Shown here piece after piece: positions 7,027 to 15,236 of a DNA stretch of 21,650 nucleotides (position 1 is the stretch's first letter; every line of letters starts with the position of its first letter). This stretch comes from Clostridia bacterium (GTDB lineage Bacteria > Bacillota > Clostridia > Oscillospirales > Acutalibacteraceae), in the NCBI GenBank assembly GCA_900767015.1, contig CAAFXQ010000033.1, positions 1 through 21,650 on the forward strand, read 5' to 3'. Both the position numbers and the translations under genes were made by a program. The notes under the pieces are model-generated. The model did no database searches, had not been told where the DNA came from, and saw nothing but the letters and a program-made list of their open reading frames with translations.

Positions 7027-8508
7027 ATGATGAAAACCAAAGAAAGCAAACCGATTCTCGACAAGTCAAGCTGGCTGACTACCAAAAAACAGCGGACAAA
7101 ATACTATATCAGCGACCTGGGACGAACCTGCGAGGGCGCCATCATCACCACCTTTATGACGATGTTTCTTCTCATGCAGGGGATCAACCCCGCTAAAATG
7201 GCAGGCATCATGCTCGTTGTCAAAATCATCGATTCGTTTGACGACGTAATTTTCGGCTTTCTGATTGATAAATTTCATCTTGAAAACCTGAAAAGATTCC
7301 GCAAGCTTGCAGGCGAAGGTAAATATCTGCCGTGGTTTCGTCTGACATTCTGGATGTTCCCGATTTTTACGATTCTGTTTTTCATGATGCCGCAGTCTCT
7401 CCCTGAATGGTCGAAGCTCATCTGGTTTGGTGTTTTCTATCTTTTGTACGACCTGACTTATACATTGGTAGAGGTGCCGATGAATTCGCTTGCCATCACG
7501 CTGACCGACAATGTGGAGGAGCGTAATGTCATCATTCAGAACCGTCAGATTCTCAACAACAGCGTCATCATGCTCATCGGCATGGTCTTTTACCTGCTTG
7601 TCAGCGAAATGGTCGGAATCCCGATCAAATGGGTTGTTGTCGGCTCTTCCGTTATCTTCTTTATCATGATGCTTTCGATTACAAGAGGCGTAACGGAATA
7701 CAACACGGAGCTTCGAAACGCCGACGAGGAAGAAACGGCGAAATATACCTTTAAGGACATGATTAACTGTGTCCGCACGAATAAATATATCTTTGTTCTT
7801 CTTTTAAGCAGCGTGGTCACCTCCTGCCTTGCCACGGGTGCCAACCTTGCCAACTTCGTCGCCTATTATCACTTCGGAAACTCCATGATTTTCATGATTC
7901 CGATTGCGATTTCGGCGATTCCGGGGCTGATTGCTCAGCTTTCAACCGCAAAGCTTGCCAAAAAGTTCGGCAAGGTGCCGGTGATTCTTTTTGCCGGTCT
8001 GTTGGGCGGCATCCCTCTTCTTGCGATGTACTTTATCGGACCGGAGCATGTGATTATACTTTGTTCGCTTTTAGTCATTCAGTCGCTTCCCGGAAATGTG
8101 TCTAATATCGCGAAAAGCTTCCTGATTCCCGACACCATCGAATATACCCGCTATAAAACCGGCAAGGACTGCTCGGGCATTTTCTTCTCGCTTAATTCCT
8201 TTGTCACCAAGCTTACGCAAAGCGTGGCTTCTTCGCTGGGACTGTTTATGCTCGGTCTTTCGGGCTGGGTTGAAATCAACGCCGACAGCTTCGAGGATAT
8301 TGCCGCGCAGGGTATCCAGCAGCCGGAAAGTGCGCTGAATATGCTGTGGGTTGTCTATGCGCTGATTCCGGCAATCGGCACGATTCTCGGTGTACTTGTC
8401 ATGTTCATGTACCGCATGAAGGATAAGGACGTGGAGCTGATGGCAAAATGCAACGCCGGAGAAATCACAAGGGAAGAATGTGAAGCACAGCTTTCGAGAA
8501 AATATTAA
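7027..8508 (+). CDS. GPH-family glycoside:cation symporter (MFS superfamily)
   Basis: This 493-residue, very hydrophobic protein has about 12 transmembrane segments. The N-terminal signature YYISDLGRTCEGAIITTFM and the loop SFDDVIFGFLIDKF belong to the glycoside-pentoside-hexuronide:cation symporter family (MFS_2), members of which take up oligosaccharides and glycosides with Na+ or H+. The start has AAGGAG eight bases upstream; a second ATG follows immediately and cannot be excluded. It lies between two esterase genes and upstream of the rhamnosidase, so the likely cargo is a rhamnose-containing glycoside imported intact for the cytoplasmic enzymes encoded around it. The family call is secure; the cargo is inference. 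Confidence 0.9.
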   Translation: MMKTKESKPILDKSSWLTTKKQRTKYYISDLGRTCEGAIITTFMTMFLLMQGINPAKMAGIMLVVKIIDSFDDVIFGFLIDKFHLENLKRFRKLAGEGKYLPWFRLTFWMFPIFTILFFMMPQSLPEWSKLIWFGVFYLLYDLTYTLVEVPMNSLAITLTDNVEERNVIIQNRQILNNSVIMLIGMVFYLLVSEMVGIPIKWVVVGSSVIFFIMMLSITRGVTEYNTELRNADEEETAKYTFKDMINCVRTNKYIFVLLLSSVVTSCLATGANLANFVAYYHFGNSMIFMIPIAISAIPGLIAQLSTAKLAKKFGKVPVILFAGLLGGIPLLAMYFIGPEHVIILCSLLVIQSLPGNVSNIAKSFLIPDTIEYTRYKTGKDCSGIFFSLNSFVTKLTQSVASSLGLFMLGLSGWVEINADSFEDIAAQGIQQPESALNMLWVVYALIPAIGTILGVLVMFMYRMKDKDVELMAKCNAGEITREECEAQLSRKY

Positions 8509-8521
8509 GGAGATGCGTCAG

Positions 8522-9391
8522 ATGAATGCGCAATTACAGGGTGCCGCCGAAATGCTTGCAAAGCAACGGGAAGAATACCGAAAAATACCGTCTCTCGGCA
8601 AGCGCATAACCGCCTGCGGCGTGGACTGCATTTTACATTTGCCCGAAGAAACGAAAACGAAGCTTCCCTTGTTTCTTGAGCTTCACGGCGGTGCATGGGT
8701 CGGCGGCGATGCGGTTTTTGTCGATTCCCTGTGTCAGAAAATATCCTGTGAAGTGCCCTGCGTTGCCGTCAACATCAATTATACGAAGCTTGACGTTCGT
8801 CCCTTTCCGTTCCCGATGCAGGAGGTCTGCACCGTCATCGGCTATTTTATCCAAAACAGCGACCTTTACGGCATTGATCCGGAGCAGATTGTCATCTGCG
8901 GTCAGAGCGCAGGCGCACATGTCGCCGCAGGAGCCGCCGTTCTGGCAAAAGAAAAAGGACTGCCGATTGCCCGACAGATTCTTGTCTATCCGTTTCTTGA
9001 CTGGACGGGAACGCTGCCGAATCCGATGAAAGAGCAGCTCGACAGTGCCACTCTCAGCGAAATACACAACCTGTTCTTTGACGGCATTGATCCGGGGGCA
9101 CCGTATCTGTCTACTGCCGTAGCTTCCGACAGCGACCTTTTGGGAATTGCTCCGGCGGATATCATTGTCTGCGGAAAAGATGTACTCAAGCCTCATGGAG
9201 AAACATATTTCCGACGGCTCAGGCAGGCCGGACAAACGGCGACACGGAAAGAATACGAAACAGCACTTCACGGCTTTCTTGAGGTCAACCGACCCGATTT
9301 TACGGCACCGAACGAAGCCAAAAGCGAACAGCAGGCGGTGCTTGCCCGTGAATGTGAGGACTATATCATCGACATCGTGAGGAAATTATGA
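8522..9391 (+). CDS. HSL-type alpha/beta hydrolase (esterase)
   Basis: This 289-residue esterase of the hormone-sensitive-lipase group (alpha/beta hydrolase 3) has the oxyanion motif LHGGAW (His55-Gly-Gly) and the nucleophile motif GQSAG with Ser129. Asp220 is in CGKDVLKPHG and His250 in ALHGF, so the triad is complete. Enzymes of this type cleave short acyl or aryl esters. The start at 8522 is preferred because AAGGAG lies ten bases upstream and overlaps the transporter stop. In-frame ATGs at 8480 and 8513 fall inside the transporter gene or directly on the ribosome site. Its stop overlaps the next start as ATGA. There is no signal peptide, so it is cytoplasmic. It is a third esterase in the locus; whether it removes a different acyl group from the tannase-like and BD-FAE-like enzymes is unknown. 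Confidence 0.85.
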   Translation: MNAQLQGAAEMLAKQREEYRKIPSLGKRITACGVDCILHLPEETKTKLPLFLELHGGAWVGGDAVFVDSLCQKISCEVPCVAVNINYTKLDVRPFPFPMQEVCTVIGYFIQNSDLYGIDPEQIVICGQSAGAHVAAGAAVLAKEKGLPIARQILVYPFLDWTGTLPNPMKEQLDSATLSEIHNLFFDGIDPGAPYLSTAVASDSDLLGIAPADIIVCGKDVLKPHGETYFRRLRQAGQTATRKEYETALHGFLEVNRPDFTAPNEAKSEQQAVLARECEDYIIDIVRKL

Positions 9392-10578
9392 GTTGCAAAG
9401 AAATCAGTACCTATATTGAAAAGCTTGTTAAGGACGAAGAAATTGCCGGCGGCATTTTAAGCGTGACGAAAAACGGAGAAACGGTTTATCGGGAAAAGTT
9501 CGGCTATTCGGATTTATCCCACCGGAAAGAGACCGAATATGGTGACATATACCGCATGATGTCCATGACAAAGCCCGTTGTTGCCGTCGGTATTATGAAG
9601 CTGATTGAACAAGGCAAGCTCGATCTTGACGATGCCGTCGCAGTTTATCTTCCGGAATTTCGGAATATGGCGGTGATTGCTGACAAGCGTTTCATCTGGA
9701 AAGAAAAGATGAATCCGCTTTCAACTCTTCTGAAGCTTGCGTTTTTCAACCGCATCACACCGAAAACCGTACCTGCCGAGCGTGACTTCACCGTCAGAGA
9801 CCTGCTTTCCCATTCTTCGGGACTTGAACAGGGTGTATGGGGTTTCATGGCGATGCTCCGGAATAAGGAGAAAAGAACCGATTTGTCCGAGGTATGCCGA
9901 AGATACGGTGACTATTCCCTTGACTGGCAGCCGGGCACCATGACGAGCTATTCGGCTCTTGCCGGATTCGATGTACTGACAAGACTGATTGAAGTGGTTT
10001 CACGAAAGGACGCCGCACGGTTCTTTGAAGAAGAAATCTTTGCGCCGCTTGCGATGAAAAATGCGTCCTTTTCTCCGGATAGTCGGAACCTTGTGCGGCT
10101 CTATAAGCACACAAAAAAGAGACTCAAGGACGTAACGGATACGAAAGCCGATGTCAAGGGCTTTATCAAGATGACCGACGGGTATGTCTGCGGCTCCGGC
10201 GGCCTGTATGCGTCGCTTGACGACTATGAAAACTTTGCCCGTATGCTATGTAATGACGGCGTTCTGAACGGCAAGCAGTTTTTGAAGGAGGAAACCGTCA
10301 GGCAGCTTCGTACCGAAGCCCCTCTTATTCATCTTGAACCCGAACCCGGTCAGGTTTGGGGACTCGGTGTTCGGATCCGTCAGGACGGCAAAAAGGGAAT
10401 TTTCAACGCCACCGAAGGCACCTACGGCTGGTCGGGTGCTTTCGGAACCCACTTTTTTGTCAGTCCGCAGGATAAACTGACGGCGGTCTGGCTGACCAAC
10501 ATCAGTAATGCCGGCGGCTCGGGATACCCGGTAAGTAAGGAAATCGAACGACTTGTTTTTGACACTTTCAGGGGGTGA
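9388..10578 (+). CDS. Serine hydrolase of the class C beta-lactamase/DD-peptidase fold
   Basis: This 396-residue protein carries the SxxK motif SMTK (Ser59-Lys62), a Tyr-containing second motif YSA (Tyr188) and a GWSG segment near residue 350 in the place of the KTG box. The replaced third motif resembles EstB-like esterases and other beta-lactamase-fold hydrolases rather than true beta-lactamases. There is no signal peptide, which argues against peptidoglycan as substrate. Translation is coupled to the upstream esterase (ATGA overlap), and the next start follows the stop by four bases. In this context an esterase or acyltransferase acting on the imported glycoside is more likely than a drug-resistance role, but this is inferred. 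Confidence 0.82.
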   Translation: MSCKEISTYIEKLVKDEEIAGGILSVTKNGETVYREKFGYSDLSHRKETEYGDIYRMMSMTKPVVAVGIMKLIEQGKLDLDDAVAVYLPEFRNMAVIADKRFIWKEKMNPLSTLLKLAFFNRITPKTVPAERDFTVRDLLSHSSGLEQGVWGFMAMLRNKEKRTDLSEVCRRYGDYSLDWQPGTMTSYSALAGFDVLTRLIEVVSRKDAARFFEEEIFAPLAMKNASFSPDSRNLVRLYKHTKKRLKDVTDTKADVKGFIKMTDGYVCGSGGLYASLDDYENFARMLCNDGVLNGKQFLKEETVRQLRTEAPLIHLEPEPGQVWGLGVRIRQDGKKGIFNATEGTYGWSGAFGTHFFVSPQDKLTAVWLTNISNAGGSGYPVSKEIERLVFDTFRG

Positions 10579-10582
10579 AAAA

Positions 10583-13126
10583 ATGACGCTTACTCATTTA
10601 AGAACAAACCACATGAAAAATCCCATCGGGATTGACCGTCCTCCCGAGTTTTCGTGGAGAATCGGCAGCGACGAAAAGAATGTCCTGCAAACGGCATACA
10701 GGCTGACTGTTCTCGAATCGGGACAGACGGTTTATGACAGCGGCAAGGTCTTTTCCGACAAGCAGAGCTTTGTTCCGTTCCCGGGGACGCTGAAACCCTG
10801 TACGGAGTATGAATGGCGTGTCACGGTCTGGGACAACAAGGGAAACGAGCAAAGCGGAACCGCTTTCTTTGAAACGGCGTTTCTTGATACCGATGAAATC
10901 AACGCAAAATGGATAGAAAGTCCCTTTGAGAGAAACGAGGGGCAGCTTTTTACCTACGGCATAGAAAATCCCGCTGTCCTTTTCCGAAAGAAATTCAGGC
11001 TGAACAAAGCCGTCAGAAAGGCAAGACTGTATGCCACCTGCTACGGCGTCTATCGCGTTGAGGTCAACGGAAAAAGACCCGATGAAAGGGAGTTTGCGCC
11101 GGAATTTACGCCGTATGATAAAATACTCTGCTATCAGACCTACGATGTCACCGATTGCCTGACCGACGGTGAAAACAGCCTTTGCTTCACAGTCGGCGAC
11201 GGCTGGTTTTTCTGTCCGCAGACAGCGGTCAGAACAGAAGAAAACATCAAAAACCTTTCCGTTCTCTTTCAGCTTCATATTGAATACGAAGACGGAACCG
11301 GGGAGAAAATCATCTCCGACGGAACCGAGACCGTCCAGCAGACGAATATCCTTTTCAGCGACCTTTTTATGGGAGAAAAGCGGGATTTCACAAAGCCGTA
11401 TTCCGAAGAGGTTCCCGTCACCGTGAAAAATTATAAGCGGACGCATCTTGCCTCGCAGCCTTTGCCGCCTGTCAAGCCGGTGGAGCTGATTTCGGCAAAG
11501 AAAGTATATTGTTCGCCGAAAGGTGAAACAATCGTTGATTTCGGTCAGGTCATCGCCGGAAGAGCAAGGATAAAAATCAAGGCCGAAAAGGGCAATGAAG
11601 TCACCTTTGAATACACAGAGGTCACGGACAAGGACGGCAACTATTTTTCAACGATGAAGCTTCGGCAATGCGACACCGTAATTTGTGACGGCGGCGAATT
11701 GATTCATGAGGCACTGTTTACGTTCCACGGCTTTCGCTATATCCGTGTCACAGGGTTGGAAAATCCGAAAGCGGAGGACTTTACCGCTGTTTTGCTGTCA
11801 ACGGAAAAGGAAAATGCCGGCAGTTTCGTTTGCTCCGACGAGCGGTTCAACCGCCTTTATCAGAATATCCGCTATTCACAGAAAAACAATATGATGTCGA
11901 TTCCGACTGACTGCCCGACAAGAGAAAAAGCCGGCTGGACCGGTGATATTCTACTCTATGCCGAAACGGCGGCGCTCAACGAGGACATGACCGTCTTTCT
12001 TTCAAGCTGGCTGAACGGTCTGATGCACGATCAGCTCCCGTCCGGCGTCATTCCGCTGATTTCGCCGCTGACAAAGCTCTATGAAACGGTTGCAACACAA
12101 ACCATGGCGCCTTTCGGAGCCAAGGAACAGACAGGTATTGCGGGGTGGGGCGACGCCATTGTGTGGGTGCCGTATGTCCTGTATAAGGTCACGGGAAACG
12201 ACCTGATTTTACGCAAGTGCTTCCCCGGTATGCAGAAATGGTGCGCTTATGTGCTTGATGTGTGCCGGGAAAAGGGCAGTGAGTTGCCCGATGAGATTGA
12301 CCGATGGCTGTGGAATACCGGCTTTCATTTCGGCGAATGGCTTGTTCCGGGGAAACCGAGCGAGGGCTTTGAAATCTGCAAAGAGACCGCTCCCTATATC
12401 GCACCGTATTTCGCCTTCCGGACAATGACTTTGATGAGCGAGATTGCCTCTGCTTTAGGCGAAGACGCTTCCGGCTATCAAGAGACCGCCGAAAAGATGA
12501 AAGAAGCGATTGTCAAAGGTCTGTTTGAACCCGACAGCTTGCCGAAAGATTATGTCGGTGCGTATGCGATCGCTTTTGCTTTTGACCTGGTTCCTCCTGA
12601 ATACTTTGAAGCGTATCAAGAACGGCTCATTTCTCTTGTGCTCGAACGGGACTGCTGTATCGGAACGGGATTTCTGGCAACGCCGTTTTTACTGCCGGCG
12701 CTTGATAAAATCGGTCGGCACGACCTTTCACTCCGGGTGCTGAAAAACGAGAAAAAGCCGTCATGGCTCTACGAAGTGAAAATGGGCGCGACAAGTATAT
12801 GGGAAAACTGGCTGGCTCTTGCCGAAGACGGGACGCCGATGAAAACCAGCTTTGATCATTACGCTTTCGGCGTGATTGACAGTTATCTCTGTCACACGAT
12901 ATGCGGCATTGACAGCGATACGCCCGGCTATTCCCATATCATCATTCGTCCTGACGCCGAAGCGTTTGCGTCTTTTGACCGCCGCTTCGTTTGCGAAAAG
13001 GGAGAAATCCGTGTGAAAAAGGACGGGGATACCCTCCGTGTAGAAATTCCCTGCAACAGCACGGCTACGGTCTATTGGAAAAACGCTGTTCATGAAATCG
13101 GCAGCGGTAAATACAGTTTTAGTTAA
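10583..13126 (+). CDS. GH78 alpha-L-rhamnosidase
   Basis: This 847-residue enzyme removes terminal alpha-L-rhamnose from glycosides. The order is typical for the family: an N-terminal fibronectin-like domain (about 1-100, TNHMKNPIGIDRPPEFSWR), beta-sandwich domains (about 105-400), the (alpha/alpha)6 catalytic domain and a C-terminal beta-domain. The catalytic motif DCPTREKAGWTGD gives Asp443, Glu448 and Asp455. Glu741 in TSIWENW matches the distal carboxylate of the family, so all four known key acids are present. The ATG at 10583 is chosen since AGGGGGTG is six bases upstream; an in-frame TTG at 10553 lies inside the preceding gene. There is no signal peptide, implying hydrolysis after uptake. 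It supplies rhamnose for RhaB from the divergent arm. Aglycone or polymer preference cannot be read from sequence. Confidence 0.95.
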   Translation: MTLTHLRTNHMKNPIGIDRPPEFSWRIGSDEKNVLQTAYRLTVLESGQTVYDSGKVFSDKQSFVPFPGTLKPCTEYEWRVTVWDNKGNEQSGTAFFETAFLDTDEINAKWIESPFERNEGQLFTYGIENPAVLFRKKFRLNKAVRKARLYATCYGVYRVEVNGKRPDEREFAPEFTPYDKILCYQTYDVTDCLTDGENSLCFTVGDGWFFCPQTAVRTEENIKNLSVLFQLHIEYEDGTGEKIISDGTETVQQTNILFSDLFMGEKRDFTKPYSEEVPVTVKNYKRTHLASQPLPPVKPVELISAKKVYCSPKGETIVDFGQVIAGRARIKIKAEKGNEVTFEYTEVTDKDGNYFSTMKLRQCDTVICDGGELIHEALFTFHGFRYIRVTGLENPKAEDFTAVLLSTEKENAGSFVCSDERFNRLYQNIRYSQKNNMMSIPTDCPTREKAGWTGDILLYAETAALNEDMTVFLSSWLNGLMHDQLPSGVIPLISPLTKLYETVATQTMAPFGAKEQTGIAGWGDAIVWVPYVLYKVTGNDLILRKCFPGMQKWCAYVLDVCREKGSELPDEIDRWLWNTGFHFGEWLVPGKPSEGFEICKETAPYIAPYFAFRTMTLMSEIASALGEDASGYQETAEKMKEAIVKGLFEPDSLPKDYVGAYAIAFAFDLVPPEYFEAYQERLISLVLERDCCIGTGFLATPFLLPALDKIGRHDLSLRVLKNEKKPSWLYEVKMGATSIWENWLALAEDGTPMKTSFDHYAFGVIDSYLCHTICGIDSDTPGYSHIIIRPDAEAFASFDRRFVCEKGEIRVKKDGDTLRVEIPCNSTATVYWKNAVHEIGSGKYSFS

Positions 13127-13138
13127 GGAGGACTGACC

Positions 13139-13996
13139 ATGAATAGAAAAAACGCTTTTATTCTGATTGTAACAATCGCCATGATGCTCTGCTTTTCAGC
13201 CTGCGGAAAAACAGAAACGGAAGAACCATCCGAACCGATAACCGTCTCTTCACCGGCGATATCGACAACCGCTTCCGCACCAGTGACGACAACGGACCCC
13301 GTCACGGTGCCCACCACCGCCTCAACAACGAACCCCGTCACGGTGTCCATCACCGCCTCGACAACAGCTCAGACAACAGCTCAGACCGTAGTGGATCCTA
13401 TGCGTGTCTTTAATGATGCCGCGGCAATCAGCGCACCTGTCAGCGCGACATATGACCGCACTGCGGTAACCGGAAGCTTTGAAAGCGGAAATAACAGAGC
13501 CGACAGCTTTCTGAACAGCTTTATCGGAGAGGAAACGCTGACCCCGCAAAACGGCGTCGGCCTGCCTGCGGCTGTTTCGGCTCTGTCGGCCCTGACCGCC
13601 GATTGTATCGCATCGTCCGACATCACAGACAACGGAACTTCATGGTCTCTGACATTCAATCTGCAAGATACGCAGGCGCCGTCAGGTGACAAACCCTCAA
13701 AAGGCGGTTATGTGTTTTATATGGACGGGAACGAAGCGATGACGGCCATCCAGAAAGCGAACGATCAGGTTTTCATGAAAAACGAGGGAACAATCCGGCT
13801 GTCGGACGGCATACTGACGGCAACCGTTGACAAGTCTTCGGGAAAACTCACTTCCGTGCAGCTCCGATGCAAGGAAGTCTATCAGGACAATATTGATCTG
13901 TCAAAGTACGATATTCCCTCGATGATGGTTTCTTTGATTCCGGACAGCGTTTCCGCTACCTTTGAATACAATCTCACGGTGAACTGTACATTCTGA
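13139..13996 (+). CDS. Putative lipoprotein with Thr-rich linker, unknown function
   Basis: This 285-residue protein has an N-terminal signal sequence ending at a lipobox-like FSAC (Cys22), so it is probably a membrane-anchored lipoprotein. Residues about 30-83 form a Thr/Ser/Pro-rich linker encoded by DNA tandem repeats. A folded domain of about 200 residues follows, which I do not recognise; it contains an alternating hydrophobic segment (SWSLTFNLQDT) and ends in predicted beta-strands. It begins 12 bases after the rhamnosidase stop with AGGAGG, so it belongs to the operon. It is the only surface component of the locus besides the transporter. A substrate-capture or sensor role is possible but nothing in the sequence shows it. 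Confidence 0.75.
   Translation: MNRKNAFILIVTIAMMLCFSACGKTETEEPSEPITVSSPAISTTASAPVTTTDPVTVPTTASTTNPVTVSITASTTAQTTAQTVVDPMRVFNDAAAISAPVSATYDRTAVTGSFESGNNRADSFLNSFIGEETLTPQNGVGLPAAVSALSALTADCIASSDITDNGTSWSLTFNLQDTQAPSGDKPSKGGYVFYMDGNEAMTAIQKANDQVFMKNEGTIRLSDGILTATVDKSSGKLTSVQLRCKEVYQDNIDLSKYDIPSMMVSLIPDSVSATFEYNLTVNCTF
13296..13384 (+). repeat. Tandem repeats encoding the Thr-rich linker
   Basis: Two imperfect copies of a 36-base unit (13296-13331 and 13332-13367, sharing ACCCCGTCACGGTG and CACCGCCTC) are followed by two identical 12-base units ACAACAGCTCAG (13361-13384). They keep the frame and encode P-V-T-V and T-A-S/Q-T-T motifs of the lipoprotein linker. Copy number may vary between strains. 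Confidence 0.85.
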
Positions 13997-14048
13997 AAAA
14001 GGGTTCCGGTAGTCTTAGCCCCCAAAAACCTTTAAGGGAGACGATCCG

Positions 14049-14831
14049 ATGCTTCTGAATACAGCCTTATATCACAAGGAAATCGCAGACGGCGTTTTCC
14101 GCATTGCAAGCAGGGCTTTCGATTGCTCTGATAATCCGGGAAAGCCCTGCCGGAACAGCTATCTGATTGTCGGCAGCCGGAAAGCGGTTCTGTATGATCT
14201 TGCGCTTGAAGAAAAGAATCTCAAGGAATATGTCGAAAGCCTTTGCGACAAAGAAATGATGACGGTTATCGGTCATGCGCATATTGACCATATTTACAAT
14301 ATGGAGCAATTTGAAAAAATTCTGCTTCACCCGGCCGATGAATTTCTTTTGAAAGACGGCGCGGTCTTTCAGCCGCCTATCAAAAAGCTCCCCGAAATAC
14401 AATTTGTTGAGGGCGGCGATACGATTGATTTAGGCGACAGAGTTCTTGATGTCATTCATATCCCGGGACACACGCCGGGCAGTATTCTGCTCTTTGACCG
14501 AAAGACCCGGATTCTGATTTCCGGGGACACGGTTGCCCGTCGGCTTTTGCTTGGTCTGCACGGAGAAGTACACATAGACCGCTTTTGTGAAAGCCTCCTA
14601 ACGCTACAAAAGTACCCGATACGGGCGATTTATTCAGCGCACGACAACTGCGCCCTACCTGAAAGCTATATCCGTTTTATGGTGCAAAATCTGACCGGAC
14701 GTGCTAAAAAAGAAGCAGAAATCAAGCCGTTCCCGTTTTACGGAAAAGCGCAGATGTTCAGCGTCGGAACGGAGGATTCCCTGCATTATTTTGATTTTGC
14801 TATGCCTATTATAGCAGTTGGCGAAAAATAA
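14049..14831 (+). CDS. Metallo-beta-lactamase-fold hydrolase
   Basis: This 260-residue MBL-fold protein shows the binuclear metal-site motif HAHIDH (76-81), a further His in HIPGHTPGS (about 138), an Asp in ISGDTV (about 158) and a later His in YSAHDN (about 198). All ligands expected for a B2/glyoxalase-II-like fold are therefore present. Substrates of this fold include thioesters, lactones and phosphodiesters and cannot be told apart here. The gene begins 52 bases after the lipoprotein stop with GGGAG upstream and is the last of the plus-strand operon, followed by a terminator. A lactone or ester intermediate of the glycoside pathway is a reasonable guess. The annotation as an MBL hydrolase is firm; the role is not. 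Confidence 0.85.
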   Translation: MLLNTALYHKEIADGVFRIASRAFDCSDNPGKPCRNSYLIVGSRKAVLYDLALEEKNLKEYVESLCDKEMMTVIGHAHIDHIYNMEQFEKILLHPADEFLLKDGAVFQPPIKKLPEIQFVEGGDTIDLGDRVLDVIHIPGHTPGSILLFDRKTRILISGDTVARRLLLGLHGEVHIDRFCESLLTLQKYPIRAIYSAHDNCALPESYIRFMVQNLTGRAKKEAEIKPFPFYGKAQMFSVGTEDSLHYFDFAMPIIAVGEK

Positions 14832-14860
14832 GCAAAGAGTCTGATTGAAAAATGAAAAAG

Positions 14861-14903
14861 CCCGGGATTCATTCTTAAAATGAGTCTCGGGTTCTTTTGT
14901 TTG
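14861..14903 (+). terminator. Rho-independent terminator of the plus-strand rhamnoside operon
   Basis: A 13-bp stem (14861-14873 with 14879-14891, CCCGGGATTCATT against AATGAGTCTCGGG, two G-U pairs) has a 5-base loop and is followed by the T-rich run TTCTTTTGTTT. It lies 30 bases after the MBL gene stop. Confidence 0.88.
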
Positions 14904-14954
14904 AATCGGTGCCGAAGAAACGAGAACTATCCGTTTTCGCTTATGACTGTTGCA

Positions 14955-15199
14955 AAAATATTGGTTCTTCACAGAAAGTTGGGGAATAGAACAGCATTTA
15001 TTCCACGATCCACTTGACAATGAGCCTCTGGCGGCGTGATTTCATTCCGGCGCCGGCAAGCCTCGCGCAATGTGCTCTTGCCGGTATGGCAATAAGCCTA
15101 TCACACCGCCTCCTCATTGTAAAGTGGCTTTCGCGGCATAAACGCTGAAAGTTCAGTTTTTAGTAAATTCCCCAACTTTCCGTGAAGAGGCAAAATATT
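14955..15199. mobile_element. MITE-like palindromic element, 229 bp, with possible 8-bp target duplication
   Basis: The 25-bp terminal inverted repeats at 14963-14987 and 15167-15191 match in 22 positions, with core CTTCAC(A/G)GAAAGTTGGGG. They enclose a second nested inverted repeat: CCACTTGACAATGAG near 15009 pairs with CTCATTGTAAAGTGG near 15112, and inner arms CCGGCAAG/CTTGCCGG follow. The whole element can fold into one long imperfect hairpin. Both ends are flanked by AAAATATT (14955-14962 and 15192-15199), an apparent 8-bp target duplication; 8-bp duplications and ends beginning GG(T/C)TCTTC recall the ISL3 family, but that link is tentative. There is no transposase inside. A caveat is that some symmetry extends past the repeat ends, so the duplication could be partly coincidental. 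Confidence 0.7.
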
Positions 15200-15236
15200 T
15201 TGCTTCACAAACTCTGAAATATATTTTTCGGACAGT

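Noticed and set aside
8633..9271. 212-codon minus-strand open frame inside the HSL-type esterase
   Set aside because: It is antisense to a complete catalytic triad gene and gives no recognisable protein.
10598..11446. 282-codon minus-strand open frame inside the GH78 gene
   Set aside because: It is opposite the N-terminal domains of the rhamnosidase, with no motif and no ribosome site; treated as an antisense artefact.
13296..13384. CRISPR-like direct repeats
   Set aside because: The units are adjacent, without spacers, and keep the reading frame of the lipoprotein; they are coding repeats.
13997..14048. Terminator between the lipoprotein and MBL genes
   Set aside because: AAAGGGTT and AACCTTT can pair only with a bulge and no T-run follows, so the operon probably continues.
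15101..15235. Minus-strand coding frame through the right end of the MITE-like element
   Set aside because: It reads like a protein for 44 codons but has no start or ribosome site, overlaps a terminal inverted repeat and matches nothing I recognise; recorded as a caveat, not a gene.
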